Part shown: piece after piece, positions 26,111 through 35,089 of the stretch
Layout of the letters: each line of letters begins with the position of its first letter
Numbering within the stretch: the stretch's first letter is position 1
Source of the DNA: Mycobacteroides sp. CBMA 271
GTDB lineage: Bacteria; Actinomycetota; Actinomycetes; Mycobacteriales; Mycobacteriaceae
Length of the DNA stretch: 64,000 nt
Reading direction: 5' to 3'
NCBI RefSeq assembly: GCF_009729205.1
Contig: NZ_VTHB01000001.1
Coordinates: forward strand, 868,001-932,000
Program-made: the position numbers and the translations under genes
The notes under the pieces: model-generated
Databases searched by the model: none
What the model was told of the DNA's origin: nothing
The model's input: only the letters and a program-made list of their open reading frames with translations

Positions 26111-26947
26111 TTATGTTGCGGCGCGCCCCATCCAGAAGTCGAGTTCGAGCTCCTCTTCGGCACATTCGCGATACTGCGAGAAGTCGGTGACGCCCGCCTC
26201 GGCGAGCACCTCGTCATCGATGAAGCAGTTCCCGGTGACCTCGCGGCTGGGCTTGGTCACGATCTCATACGCGGCGTCAGCCATGATCTGGGCGGACCGG
26301 CAGCGGGCAACCAGCTCCGCGCCGAGGATGTTCCGGATGGCGGCGGTGTCGATGGTGGTGCGCGGCCACAGCGCGTTCGACGCAATGCCATAACCACGCA
26401 GCTCCTGGGCCAACCCGATGGCGACCAGGCTCATGGAGAACTTCGAGATAGTGTACGCCGTGGTGGTTTGATCGAACCACTTGGGGTCCAAGGTGATTGG
26501 CGGCGACAACGTAAGGATGTGCGGGTTGTCGGACCCTTTGAGCGCGCCGATCGCGGACTTCGACAGCGAGAAGGCACCGCGCGCATTGATGTCCTGCATG
26601 AGGTCGTATGCCTTCATCGAAATCGACTCCGAGGGAGCGAGATTCAGGGCACTGGCGTTGTTGACCACGATGTCGATGCCGCCGAACTTCTCGACCGTCT
26701 GCGCCACTGCAGCAGTCACCACGTCGTCATCGCGGACATCTCCGAGGATGGGCAAGGCCTTGCCACCGGCGGCCTCGATCTCCTCGGCGGCGGTGTAGAT
26801 GGTGCCCGGAAGCTTGGGATGCGGCTCGGCCGTCTTCGCCATGATGGCCACGTTCGCGCCGTCCCGCGCCGCGCGCAATGCGATGGCCAGGCCGATACCG
26901 CGACTGCCTCCCGACATAATGATGGTCTTACCTGCCAGCGATCCCAT
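26111..26947 (-). CDS. Short-chain dehydrogenase, HSDL2-like
   Basis: 278 aa from ATG 26947; an in-frame ATG two codons upstream is possible. Rossmann motif SGGSRGIGLAIA, NNAS block, and catalytic YTISK with the preceding SPP segment. The DPKWFDQTTTAYTISKFSMSL and GIASNALWPRTTIDTAAI blocks are typical of hydroxysteroid-dehydrogenase-like protein 2 and fatty-acid-linked SDRs. The C-terminus FIDDEVLAEAGVTDFSQY fits this group. Likely acts on an acyl or steroid-type ketone with NAD(P); exact substrate unknown. Confidence 0.85.
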   Translation of the reverse strand: MGSLAGKTIIMSGGSRGIGLAIALRAARDGANVAIMAKTAEPHPKLPGTIYTAAEEIEAAGGKALPILGDVRDDDVVTAAVAQTVEKFGGIDIVVNNASALNLAPSESISMKAYDLMQDINARGAFSLSKSAIGALKGSDNPHILTLSPPITLDPKWFDQTTTAYTISKFSMSLVAIGLAQELRGYGIASNALWPRTTIDTAAIRNILGAELVARCRSAQIMADAAYEIVTKPSREVTGNCFIDDEVLAEAGVTDFSQYRECAEEELELDFWMGRAAT

Positions 26948-27079
26948 AGCCACGTCCTTGTCGTCATAGGTTCAAGTGCAGACCAGCCTATTCGCCCGAA
27001 CTGGACGCGCGTTCTAGTGGGCGCGCCGAGACGCACATCACCAGAACCCGGCGGTATACATCGACCCAAAGAGGCATAC

Positions 27080-27103
27080 AGTTCTTACTCGTGAGTAAGA
27101 ACT
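27080..27103. promoter_or_regulatory. 24-bp palindrome spanning the SDR start codon
   Basis: Perfect 11-bp arms, AGTTCTTACTC (27080-27090) and GAGTAAGAACT (27093-27103), with GT between them. The GTG start codon of the next gene begins in that two-base centre (27091). It could be a repressor operator over a leaderless start, or an RNA hairpin hiding the initiation codon. Confidence 0.7.
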
Positions 27104-27978
27104 CGGTCAGCAAGCGCATCAGCACGGCCCTCGCGCGCGCGGCAATGCAGCCATACCCCAGTCCCGCGCTCGTCCGGGCCCAGCTCGATTCCAACTACGG
27201 CGAGTCCCTCACGGGCAAACGGGTGCTCATCACCGGAGCCTCATCCGGCATCGGCGAAGAAGCCGCCTACCGTTTTGGCAAGCTCGGCGCCAAGGTGATC
27301 GTCGTCGCCCGTCGCGAAGACCTGCTGACCGAAGTCGCCAATCGCATCACCGCCGACGGCGGCGAAGCCCATGCCATTGCATGCGACCTGTCCGACCTCG
27401 ACGCCATCGACAAACTCGTGGAGACCGTCAACGAGCGTCACGGCGGAGTCGACGTCCTGATCAACAACGCCGGAAGGTCGATTCGACGCGCCACCCATGA
27501 ATCCCTGGACCGCTGGCACGATGCCGAGCGGACCATGCAGCTCAACTACTTCTCGCCGTTACGGCTGATCCGCGGGTTCGCCCCCGGCATGGTCGAGCGG
27601 CGCGACGGGCTCATCATCAACGTGGCCACCTGGGGTGTGCTCAACGACGTGGTGCCGAAGTTCGCGGTGTACAACGCATCCAAGGCCGCGCTGTCGACCC
27701 TGAGCCGCACCGTGGACGCCGAGTACGGGAAGTACAACGTGCACACCAGCACGCTCTACTACCCCCTGGTGCGCACCCCGATGATCGCACCCACCGATGC
27801 CTTCACCGATGCACCGGCGCTGACCTCGGCCGAGGCGGCCGAGTGGATGGTGTTGGCCGCGCGCGTGCGTCCCGCACGCGTCGCCCCACGCTTCTCGGTG
27901 CTGGCCGCGGCAGTAAACGCCGTGGCACCCGAGCTGATCACCCGCATGGCTCGGACTGGACCCGAAACCCTGGGCTAG
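27091..27978 (+). CDS. Short-chain dehydrogenase (Rv0547c-like)
   Basis: 295 aa from GTG 27091. Rossmann motif TGASSGIGEEA, NNAGRSIRR, Ser region INVATWG and catalytic YNASK. N-terminal extension of about 40 residues and the AAAVNAVAPELITRMART end resemble mycobacterial Rv0547c, whose neighbours (menB, a VOC protein, pitA) are also conserved here. The substrate is unknown. No ribosome site is visible, and the start lies in the middle of a palindrome, so a leaderless transcript is plausible. Confidence 0.88.
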   Translation: MSKNSVSKRISTALARAAMQPYPSPALVRAQLDSNYGESLTGKRVLITGASSGIGEEAAYRFGKLGAKVIVVARREDLLTEVANRITADGGEAHAIACDLSDLDAIDKLVETVNERHGGVDVLINNAGRSIRRATHESLDRWHDAERTMQLNYFSPLRLIRGFAPGMVERRDGLIINVATWGVLNDVVPKFAVYNASKAALSTLSRTVDAEYGKYNVHTSTLYYPLVRTPMIAPTDAFTDAPALTSAEAAEWMVLAARVRPARVAPRFSVLAAAVNAVAPELITRMARTGPETLG

Positions 27979-28005
27979 TCTGGTCTGCCGTGGTAGACAC
28001 GGCGC

Positions 28006-28392
28006 ATGGAGATATTGTCCAGCCGAATATTGTTGCGGCCTAAGGACTATGACACTGCGCTGGTGTTTTACCGGGATACCCTGGGCCTCGCCGTCGCGCG
28101 CGACTACGGGGCGGGCATGGTGTTCTTCGCCGGGCAGTCGCTCATCGAGATCGCCGGACACGGCCGCCCCGATGGCCCGCCGGCTGCCTTTCCAGGTGCG
28201 CTCTGGCTCCAAGTGCGTGACGTGTACGCGACGCAGACCGACCTCGAGAGCCGCGGGGCCTCGATAACCCGTACTGCACAACAAGAGCCGTGGGGCCTGC
28301 ACGAGATGCACGTCGCCGCGCCTGACGGTGTCACGCTGATCTTCGTGCAGATACCTCCGGACCACCCGCTACGCAAAGACACCCGGCGGTAG
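28006..28392 (+). CDS. VOC (glyoxalase/bleomycin-resistance fold) protein
   Basis: 128 aa, single glyoxalase-fold unit pair: ILLRPKDYDTALVFYRDTLGLAVARDYGAGMVFF in the first half and GLHEMHVAAPDGVTLIFVQ in the second. Same size and position as Rv0546c. Metal ligands are not fully conserved by eye, so enzyme activity is unsure. The stop codon is inside a strong hairpin terminator. Confidence 0.85.
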   Translation: MEILSSRILLRPKDYDTALVFYRDTLGLAVARDYGAGMVFFAGQSLIEIAGHGRPDGPPAAFPGALWLQVRDVYATQTDLESRGASITRTAQQEPWGLHEMHVAAPDGVTLIFVQIPPDHPLRKDTRR

Positions 28393-28407
28393 CGCCCGCC
28401 GGGTGTC
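28378..28407. terminator. Rho-independent-like hairpin after the VOC gene
   Basis: GACACCCGGCGG (28378-28389) and its exact complement CCGCCGGGTGTC (28396-28407) make a 12-bp stem with a six-base loop, followed by TTT. It spans the VOC stop codon and lies between convergent genes, so it could stop transcription from both sides. Confidence 0.75.
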
Positions 28408-28421
28408 TTTGGTTGCCTTAG

Positions 28422-28703
28422 CTACTTCTTGAGGAACGGGAAGAAGTCCACACCCGTGTGGTGGATGATCGTCGTCCGGGTGATCCACAGCAGCGCGATG
28501 AGGACCACCGCGCCCACCAGGGTGAACAGCGCCAGCCCGAGGAACTTCACGGCGGGATTGGGGGCCACGACTGTGCCGTCGTCATTGGCGCCACCTGCAC
28601 CGGATGAGTAGGCGACCATGCCCGCCGCGAAGACCGCGGGCAGGCCGGCGCCGAGGATCAGCCCCACGACGAGCACCTTGAGGATCGACTCTGCGTAATT
28701 CAT
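28422..28703 (-). CDS. Small membrane protein next to pitA (Rv0544c-like)
   Basis: 93 aa with two TM helices (ILKVLVVGLILGAGLPAVFAAGMVAY and FLGLALFTLVGAVVLIALLWI) separated by a Gly/Asn/Asp loop. The size and place downstream of pitA match Rv0544c of M. tuberculosis. It may be a transporter accessory; no function is known. Confidence 0.78.
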   Translation of the reverse strand: MNYAESILKVLVVGLILGAGLPAVFAAGMVAYSSGAGGANDDGTVVAPNPAVKFLGLALFTLVGAVVLIALLWITRTTIIHHTGVDFFPFLKK

Positions 28704-28752
28704 CGAAGATTCCTTCTATTCGCTAGGTTCGCTGGGTTTCGCGGAAATGACG

Positions 28753-30024
28753 TCAGACCGACGCGGTGTCGCTGGCTGCGTCCTTGGACTGGGCGGGCGC
28801 CTCGACCTTTGCCTCGCCGCGAACCTCGGCGGGCACCACGGAGTTCGTCGAGTCGTCCCAATCGGCGTTGACGTTGCTCGAGTCGATCTTCTCCTGCTGT
28901 GCGCGCCGCCACATGTAACCGGACAGTCCGACGAGCAGGGCGAAGATGATGAGGTCGCCGACCATCGGAGTGGTGAGGTCGCCGACGCCCTTGGAGAGCC
29001 AGTAGGACAGCGCGCCGACGAGGCCGGCGGCGGGCAGGGTGACCAGCCAAGCCAGCACCATGCGGCCCGCGACGGCCCAGCGCACCTCGGCGCCGGGCTT
29101 GCCGACGCCGCTGCCCAGGATTGAACCGGTGGCGACGTGGGTGGTGGACAGGGCCATGCCGGCGGCGCTGGAGCTCAGGATGATCGCGGCCGAGGATGCC
29201 TCGGCGGCCAGACCCTGCGGTGATTCGATCTCGACAAGCCCCTTGCCCAGGGTGCGAATGACACGCCAGCCACCCAGGTAGGTGCCGAGACCGATGGCGA
29301 GCGCGCAGCTGGCGATGATCCAGAACGGCAGGCCGGTCTCCTTGACGTTGCCCGTCAGGTGCCCGGTGGTGATGAGCGCGAGGGCGATGACGCCCATGGT
29401 CTTCTGCGCGTCATTGGTGCCGTGCGACAGCGCGACCAGCGACGCGGTGGCAATCTGGCCCCAGCGGAAGCCTTCTTCGCGGCGCTTCTTCACCACGTTG
29501 CGAGTGATGCGGTACACCAGCCAGGTACCTGCGGCGGCGACCAGGCCCGCGATGAGCGGCGCCGCGAACGCGGGGATGATGACCTTCTGCAGGATGCCGT
29601 CCCACTTGACGCCCGACAACCCGATGGCCGCGAGGGCCGCACCGATCAGACCGCCGAACAGAGCGTGCGAGGAGCTGGACGGGATACCGAAGAGCCAGGT
29701 CAGCAGGTTCCACAGGATTCCGCCGATGAGGCCCGCGAAGATGATCGTCAGACCCATGGACGGGGTGACGTTGGGCAGTAAGTGCCCCGTCTTGCTGTCT
29801 TGCACCTTGATCACCGAGGTAGTCACCGTGACGGCGACCTCGACCGACAGGAATGCGCCGACGAGGTTCAGCACCCCCGCTAGCAGCACCGCGGTCTTGG
29901 GCTTGAGCGCACCCGTTGCGATGGACGTCGCCATGGCGTTGCCGGTGTCGTGAAACCCGTTGGTGAAGTCAAAGGCCAGTGCCGTGGCGATCAACAGCAC
30001 CAAGATGATCATGGTTGCGTCCAT
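28753..30024 (-). CDS. pitA: Low-affinity inorganic phosphate transporter
   Basis: 423 aa, PHO4/PiT family with about ten TM helices. The two signature repeats are visible: FTNGFHDTGNAMATSIATG near the N-terminus and LSHGTNDAQKTMGVIAL in the middle. It imports phosphate with protons or as a metal-phosphate complex. The last 50 residues are a charged cytoplasmic tail. It is divergent from the DUF3349 gene across 267 bases in which no clear operator was seen. Confidence 0.93.
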   Translation of the reverse strand: MDATMIILVLLIATALAFDFTNGFHDTGNAMATSIATGALKPKTAVLLAGVLNLVGAFLSVEVAVTVTTSVIKVQDSKTGHLLPNVTPSMGLTIIFAGLIGGILWNLLTWLFGIPSSSSHALFGGLIGAALAAIGLSGVKWDGILQKVIIPAFAAPLIAGLVAAAGTWLVYRITRNVVKKRREEGFRWGQIATASLVALSHGTNDAQKTMGVIALALITTGHLTGNVKETGLPFWIIASCALAIGLGTYLGGWRVIRTLGKGLVEIESPQGLAAEASSAAIILSSSAAGMALSTTHVATGSILGSGVGKPGAEVRWAVAGRMVLAWLVTLPAAGLVGALSYWLSKGVGDLTTPMVGDLIIFALLVGLSGYMWRRAQQEKIDSSNVNADWDDSTNSVVPAEVRGEAKVEAPAQSKDAASDTASV

Positions 30025-30291
30025 GGCGCTAATTCTGGGGCAAAGGCCTTGACTTTGACCAGCTGATGGCGGACCAAGTTCTAGCGCTGACCGGCCAGTT
30101 TGATATTTCCCGCAAGGAGTTCACATTCCGTTAACCTTGTAGGTGCGGACTGTTTGGACTGCTCGTCGGTTTCGGTGCCGATTGCGACTAGCTTCTTGCC
30201 TGGCGACAATGGAAGTCGTCGGCGCTAACATCGCTAAGCAAGTCGACACGAACCAGGACGGCCGACCGTCCCTTGTCAGGAGTTTGAGGCC

Positions 30292-30630
30292 GTGAACGCA
30301 TTTCTGAACAAGATCGTCACCTGGCTTCGAGCGGGATACCCCGAGGGCGTCCCGCCACCGGACTACGTCCCCTTATTGGCACTGCTAGGCCGCCGCCTCT
30401 CCAACGACGAGGTCAAGACCGTGGCCCGTGAATTGATGGCACGCGGCGACTTCGACAACATCGACATCGGGGTGTTGATCACCCGGCTCACCGACGAGCT
30501 GCCGAGCGGAGACGATATCGAGCGCGTCCGCGAGCGGCTAGCGAAAAAGGGCTGGCCCCTTGATGATCCGCGTGAGCCGGCGGACCACGACGATAACGGC
30601 TCCGGTCAGGCCTCCGACCATCCGGCGTGA
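30292..30630 (+). CDS. DUF3349 protein (Rv0543c-like)
   Basis: 112 aa from GTG. DUF3349 core: IVTWLRAGYPEGVPPPDYVPLLALLGRRLSNDEV ... ARGDFDNIDIGVLITRLTDELPSGDDIERVRERLAKKGWP. A small helical domain of unknown function, in the same position as Rv0543c next to menE. Acidic tail of about 20 residues. Its stop overlaps the menE GTG start by four bases. Confidence 0.88.
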   Translation: MNAFLNKIVTWLRAGYPEGVPPPDYVPLLALLGRRLSNDEVKTVARELMARGDFDNIDIGVLITRLTDELPSGDDIERVRERLAKKGWPLDDPREPADHDDNGSGQASDHPA

Positions 30631-31775
30631 CCCGTCTGCTGCGCGCCCTACCCGTCCCTAGCGGGCCAACGATGCTGGGACTGCTCCCACGCCTGGCTGA
30701 GCTTCTGGACGGTCGCGGCGATGCGGTACTCCCGGTGCCTGCCGACGATCCCGATCAGGCACATTTCCTAGCCTCTGAACTAGGCGCCGACGAGCCGATC
30801 GCCGAGGATGTCGCGGTGGTGGTGTGTACCTCCGGGACGACCGGAAAACCCAAGGGCGCCATGCTGACCGGCGACGCCCTGACCGCGAGCGGATCGGCTA
30901 CACACACCCGCCTGGGCGGCGACGGCCAATGGCTGCTCGCCCTGCCGCCCCATCACATCGCCGGAATGCAGGTGCTGCTGCGCAGCATCCAGGCCGGAAC
31001 CCAACCCGTGGTGCTCGACGTCTCGACGGGTTTCTCTGTCCCCGATTTCGTGCGGGCGACCGCCGAGATGACCGGAAATCGGCGCTATATCTCCTTGGTC
31101 GCAACACAATTGGTGAAGGCCCTGGATGACCGGGAGGCATCGGAGGCTCTGGCCTCATTCGATGCGGTCCTGTTGGGCGGCGGCCCGCTGCCCGCCACCG
31201 TCGCTATCAGGGCGGCGCAGGCGCGGATCCCGGTGGTCCGCACGTACGGCATGAGTGAGACCTGCGGCGGGTGCGTGTACGACGGCGTCGCCCTCAGCGG
31301 CGTCCAGGTGCAGATCGGGCCGGAGGGTCGGATCAGTCTCGGCGGCACCACCGTGGCCGCGGGCTACCGAAATATGCTAACCCACAAAGCATTTGCCGAG
31401 ACCGGATGGTTCCACACCGATGACTTCGGCGAGCTAGACAATGGCCTGCTACGCGTATTGGGACGGTTAGACGAGGCGATCGGCACCGGCGGACTGACCG
31501 TCGTGCCGCAAGTGGTCGAGGCCGCACTTTCCACTCATCCGCTGGTCGCCGAGTGCGCCGTGTTCGGGGTACCCGACGATCGGCTCGGGCAGCGCGTCGC
31601 CGTCGCGGTGGTCCCCTCCGCCGAGGGCACTCCCACCCTGGAAAACCTCAGGGACCACGTCGCCGCCACACTCGAACGCACCGCTGCACCGCGTGAACTA
31701 CATCTGCTCGATGAGCTGCCCCGCCGCGGAATCGGCAAGTTGGACCGGCGCGCCCTCGTCAAACGATTCTCTTGA
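30627..31775 (+). CDS. menE: o-Succinylbenzoate-CoA ligase
   Basis: 382 aa, short adenylate-forming enzyme as usual for actinobacterial MenE (about 360 aa). ATP loop VVVCTSGTTGKPKGAML, AMP region RTYGMSETCGG, hinge TDDFGELDNGLLRVLGRLDEAIGTGGLTV and C-terminal lysine motif RRGIGKLDRRAL. It activates o-succinylbenzoate for MenB. The GTG start overlaps the DUF3349 gene. Confidence 0.93.
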   Translation: MTRLLRALPVPSGPTMLGLLPRLAELLDGRGDAVLPVPADDPDQAHFLASELGADEPIAEDVAVVVCTSGTTGKPKGAMLTGDALTASGSATHTRLGGDGQWLLALPPHHIAGMQVLLRSIQAGTQPVVLDVSTGFSVPDFVRATAEMTGNRRYISLVATQLVKALDDREASEALASFDAVLLGGGPLPATVAIRAAQARIPVVRTYGMSETCGGCVYDGVALSGVQVQIGPEGRISLGGTTVAAGYRNMLTHKAFAETGWFHTDDFGELDNGLLRVLGRLDEAIGTGGLTVVPQVVEAALSTHPLVAECAVFGVPDDRLGQRVAVAVVPSAEGTPTLENLRDHVAATLERTAAPRELHLLDELPRRGIGKLDRRALVKRFS

Positions 31776-31808
31776 CCTCAAGCTCACTTGAGTTAATAGC
31801 GTTGCCCC

Positions 31809-32327
31809 ATGACACGTGAACAGTTTGTCCTGGGATCTGCGCCCCTGGTTCGAGACGGTGACCGGGAGATCGTGAGCACCGCAGCCGAAAACAAGACTGG
31901 ACTGGTGATGGATTCCCACGCGACAGGTGGGGCAGTTAGCGTGCTCAGCATCTACCTCCCGAAGGGCGCCGATGGCGCGGCCCCACACTTCCACACCCGA
32001 TCCACCGAGTTGTTTTACCTGGTGTCCGGACGACTGGAGATTCTGGCGGGAGATCACATCGAAGTTCTGGAACAGGGCGACACCCTGCTGGTTCCGCGTT
32101 TGATGCCGCATGCGTTCGGCGCTACGACCGACAGCGATGCCAGCATCTTCACGGTGCTATCCCCGGGCGTTCAGCGCTTCGACTATTTCCGGCTGCTTGA
32201 CCGAATCGTCCACGGCGAAGCAGATATCAGCGAGCTGGAGGCAACCCCTGAGATATACGACAACCACTTCACGAAGAGCCCGGTGTGGACCGAAGGGCGT
32301 GGACTCTCGGCGCTGGACGCCCAGTGA
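31809..32327 (+). CDS. Cupin-domain protein
   Basis: 172 aa. One cupin barrel with motif 1 PHFHTRSTELFYLVSGRLEI (two His and a Glu ligand) and motif 2 LVPRLMPHAFGA. Possibly a small-molecule oxygenase or binding protein; no closer family is seen. Its TGA abuts the stop of the convergent SRPBCC gene. Confidence 0.8.
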   Translation: MTREQFVLGSAPLVRDGDREIVSTAAENKTGLVMDSHATGGAVSVLSIYLPKGADGAAPHFHTRSTELFYLVSGRLEILAGDHIEVLEQGDTLLVPRLMPHAFGATTDSDASIFTVLSPGVQRFDYFRLLDRIVHGEADISELEATPEIYDNHFTKSPVWTEGRGLSALDAQ

Positions 32328-32786
32328 TCACTCCGCTTCGGCGACTGCCTTGATCCGGTTGAGGGTCTCACGCATGCCGTTGCGGTTGGTTCGCCCACGT
32401 GCCCAACCCAGCAGCGCCCAGTAGACCCGCAGCTGCAATGTCGGGGCCAGCTCGAAGGATTCGGTGACGTCGGTACCGTCGCCCGTCGGCTCGAACCGGT
32501 AACGCCAGGTGTTGACCGTCTTGCCATTGGGCCAGAGCACCGCGAAGCCGAAGGAGCGGTCGCGATCGCATTCGACGATCCGGCACACCGTCCAGTAGAC
32601 GGGCCCCTTCTGGTTGCGCTTCACATGACCGCGAAAGCGCACACCTACCTCGGGAGCGGTGGCGCCGTCGAGCCACTCGGCCTCGAACGTCTCCGGACTG
32701 AACTTCCCGGTGTTGGTGATGTCGCTGACCAGTCCCCAGATCTTGTCGGCAGGGGCCTTGATATGGACGGTGACCGAATCACGCAT
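32328..32786 (-). CDS. SRPBCC (START-like) family protein
   Basis: 152 aa. Helix-grip fold typical of polyketide cyclase/dehydrase-like proteins: VTVHIKAPADKIWGLVSDITNTGKFSPETFEAEWLDG and WRYRFEPTGDGTDVTESFEL. They bind hydrophobic ligands in a central cavity. It is divergent from the PPOX-type gene across about 50 bases. Confidence 0.84.
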   Translation of the reverse strand: MRDSVTVHIKAPADKIWGLVSDITNTGKFSPETFEAEWLDGATAPEVGVRFRGHVKRNQKGPVYWTVCRIVECDRDRSFGFAVLWPNGKTVNTWRYRFEPTGDGTDVTESFELAPTLQLRVYWALLGWARGRTNRNGMRETLNRIKAVAEAE

Positions 32787-32839
32787 GGCGTTGACGGTAC
32801 CCGCGATGAATCCTGGTGCCAGGGCAGGTCTGTATCGGT

Positions 32840-33337
32840 ATGACCCTTACCGCCCATTTCGATCAGCGTTTCAGCGAGCCGAACGGCTCGGCACCGCCGT
32901 GGAGCGAGGTGTCGGCACTGCTGGCCAGCGCCGAGCTGTACTGGATCACCACCGTGCGCACCGACGGTAGCCCACACGTGACTCCACTCGTCGGGCTGTG
33001 GCATCAGGAGTCGTTCGTCTTCTGCACCGGCCCCTCCGAACAGAAGGCCCGCAATCTCGAATCGAACGCCACAGTGGCCGTCGCCACCGGCACCAATACC
33101 TGGAACGTCGGGCACGATGTCGTCGTCGAAGGAACCGCCGAACGGGTCATCGACACCGCCGCGCTAAGGACGCTCGCCGATGCCTATCTCGAAAAGTACG
33201 GCGAGGATTGGGCATTCGATCCAAGCGAGGGTGGGTTCGGCGAGGGAGAGCAATTTGCGATTGTCTTCACGGTGGCGCCTTCGAAGGTGCTGTCCTTCAC
33301 AAAGGGTCCGCACGGACAGACGCGTTACACCCGTTAG
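32840..33337 (+). CDS. Pyridoxamine 5'-phosphate oxidase-like (FMN/F420-binding) protein
   Basis: 165 aa from ATG 32840. Split-barrel fold with SAELYWITTVRTDGSPHVTPLVGLWHQESFVFCTG and TNTWNVGHDVVVEGTAERV blocks typical of PPOX and FDOR-B proteins. Could use FMN or F420; not decidable here. It ends four bases into the convergent MTAP gene. Confidence 0.82.
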   Translation: MTLTAHFDQRFSEPNGSAPPWSEVSALLASAELYWITTVRTDGSPHVTPLVGLWHQESFVFCTGPSEQKARNLESNATVAVATGTNTWNVGHDVVVEGTAERVIDTAALRTLADAYLEKYGEDWAFDPSEGGFGEGEQFAIVFTVAPSKVLSFTKGPHGQTRYTR

Positions 33338-34107
33338 GGCAGCTCGATCGGGAGTTTCACGCCGTCGTGCGCGCGGCAGTGTGCGCAGGTGTCGACGGAT
33401 TCGGTACCAGTGACCGCGGCGCGCACCAGCTCCTTGAACCCGCCGATGTTCCGTTCGAACTCCGCGAAGACGTCGACGGCCCGTACACCCTGCCCGTGCT
33501 CGATGCCGGCGTCCAGATCGGTCACCAAGGCGATTGCGGCGTAGCAGATTTCGAGCTCACGGGCCAGCACGGCCTCCGGGTGTCCGGTCATGTTGACCAG
33601 AGTGAATCCCTGCGATGCATACCACCGGCTCTCGGCGCGGGTGGAGAACCGTGGCCCCTGCACCACCACCATGGTGCCGCCGTCGATGGCATCAGGTTGC
33701 AGGGAGACGGCGCGCAGCTCGGGGCAGTACGGATCGGCGAACTCCACGTGGATTCCGCCACCGTCGAAGTAGGTCTGCTCACGTCCGCTGGTGCGATCCA
33801 CCAGCTGATCGGGCACCACGATAGTGCCGGGCCCCAGGTCCGGGGTGAGACTGCCCACGGCGCAGGGCGCGAAGACGCGGCGCACGCCGAGGGCGCGCAG
33901 TGCCCACATGTTCGCGCGGTACGGCACAGTGTGCGGCGAGAATTCGTGATGGCTGCCGTGCCTCGGAAGGAACGCCACCTCGCGCTCCCCCACCAGCCCG
34001 ATCGTGATGGGCGCACTGGGCTGACCGTACGGCGTCGTCGGCGTGACGGTCCGCACAGGCTTGTCAAAGAACGAGTAGAAACCGCTACCACCTATCACCG
34101 CGAGCAT
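33334..34107 (-). CDS. mtnP: S-methyl-5'-thioadenosine phosphorylase
   Basis: 257 aa from ATG 34107. PNP/UDP phosphorylase family 2: IGGSGFYSF, phosphate site PRHGSHHEFSPHTVPYRANMWAL, GSLTPDLGPGTIVVPDQLVDRT, and base site FSTRAESRW and NMTGHPEAVLARE. It cleaves methylthioadenosine to adenine and methylthioribose-1-phosphate for methionine and purine salvage. The M. tuberculosis counterpart Rv0535 is also beside menA. Conserved C-terminal CAHCRAHDG motif holds two Cys. Confidence 0.92.
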   Translation of the reverse strand: MLAVIGGSGFYSFFDKPVRTVTPTTPYGQPSAPITIGLVGEREVAFLPRHGSHHEFSPHTVPYRANMWALRALGVRRVFAPCAVGSLTPDLGPGTIVVPDQLVDRTSGREQTYFDGGGIHVEFADPYCPELRAVSLQPDAIDGGTMVVVQGPRFSTRAESRWYASQGFTLVNMTGHPEAVLARELEICYAAIALVTDLDAGIEHGQGVRAVDVFAEFERNIGGFKELVRAAVTGTESVDTCAHCRAHDGVKLPIELP

Positions 34108-34295
34108 GCCGCTATTGTCGTTTATCGCCTGAGCCCCAAGCCATGTGGGGTCAGAGAACAAACTTCTCGATGAATTAGTCGTCTGAACATCCGAGATAGT
34201 TCCCGAAAGGATTCGTAAAGATCGGCGATATCTCGATTCCGACAGATTCGCACAGCACTCCTTGACGAAACGGCTATTGCGATTAGCGTGGAGGC

Positions 34296-35048
34296 GTGAA
34301 TTCGATTGAGTTCCAACTACATCGAAGACAATTCTTGATGGTGGCCGCCGCATCCGCAGGTGCCCTCGCACTCGCGTCGTGCACCGATCAGCCCCGCGAG
34401 CAATCAGCCCCCACACAGGAGACAACCGGCGTGTATCAATTACCAAATCTCGACTGGGATTATTCGGCCCTTGAGCCGCATATCTCCGGCGAAATCAACC
34501 AACTGCACCACGACAAACACCATGCCGCCTACGTCAAGGGCGCCAACGAAGCCGTAGAGCAGCTCGCCCAGGCACGAGAGAAGGGTGACAACGCGGCCAT
34601 CGTGCTACTCGAGAAAAACCTCGCCTTCAATCTCGGTGGGCACGCGAACCATTCGATCTGGTGGAAGAACCTGTCACCGAACGGGGGTGACAAGCCACAG
34701 GGCGAGCTGGCGAGTGCCATCGACGAACAATTCGGCGGATTCGACAAGTTTCGCGACCAATTCTCCGCGGCGGCCAACGGTGTGCAGGGCTCGGGCTGGG
34801 CGTGGCTGGGATACGACACCCTCGGAAGGAAACTGCTCACCTTCCAGATGTACGACCAGCAATCCAATGTGCCGCTCGGTACGATTCCGCTCCTTGGCCT
34901 CGATGTTTTCGAGCACGCCTACTACCTGCAGTACAAGAATGTGAAGGCCGACTACGTCAAGGCATTCTGGAACGTGGTGAACTGGTCCGATGTCCAGGCA
35001 CGGTTCGCCGCAGCGGTATCCAAGACACCAGGTCTGATCTTCCCCTAG
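34296..35048 (+). CDS. Exported lipoprotein Fe/Mn superoxide dismutase
   Basis: 250 aa from GTG 34296. Residues 9-30 are a Tat-like lipoprotein signal ([21 protein letters not shown], lipobox ASC). From about residue 45 the protein is a full SodA-like enzyme: metal His in [45 protein letters not shown] and the Asp/His pair in [20 protein letters not shown]. It is close to mycobacterial SodA, which lacks a signal peptide, so this looks like a paralogue sent to the outer membrane face. GGAGG lies only one base before the GTG, so leaderless initiation is possible. Confidence 0.87.
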   Translation: MNSIEFQLHRRQFLMVAAASAGALALASCTDQPREQSAPTQETTGVYQLPNLDWDYSALEPHISGEINQLHHDKHHAAYVKGANEAVEQLAQAREKGDNAAIVLLEKNLAFNLGGHANHSIWWKNLSPNGGDKPQGELASAIDEQFGGFDKFRDQFSAAANGVQGSGWAWLGYDTLGRKLLTFQMYDQQSNVPLGTIPLLGLDVFEHAYYLQYKNVKADYVKAFWNVVNWSDVQARFAAAVSKTPGLIFP

Positions 35049-35089
35049 CGTCGGGGACACCCGGATCGCTCCATGGCAGGATTTGCCGC

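Noticed and set aside
26996..27016. GAACTGG...GTTCTAG resembling a KstR site between two SDR genes
   Set aside because: The AAC and GTT cores are four bases apart, not two, and one core is altered.
30060..30085. AAGTTCTAG near pitA as a KstR half-site
   Set aside because: Only one half matches; the other half has at least two mismatches.
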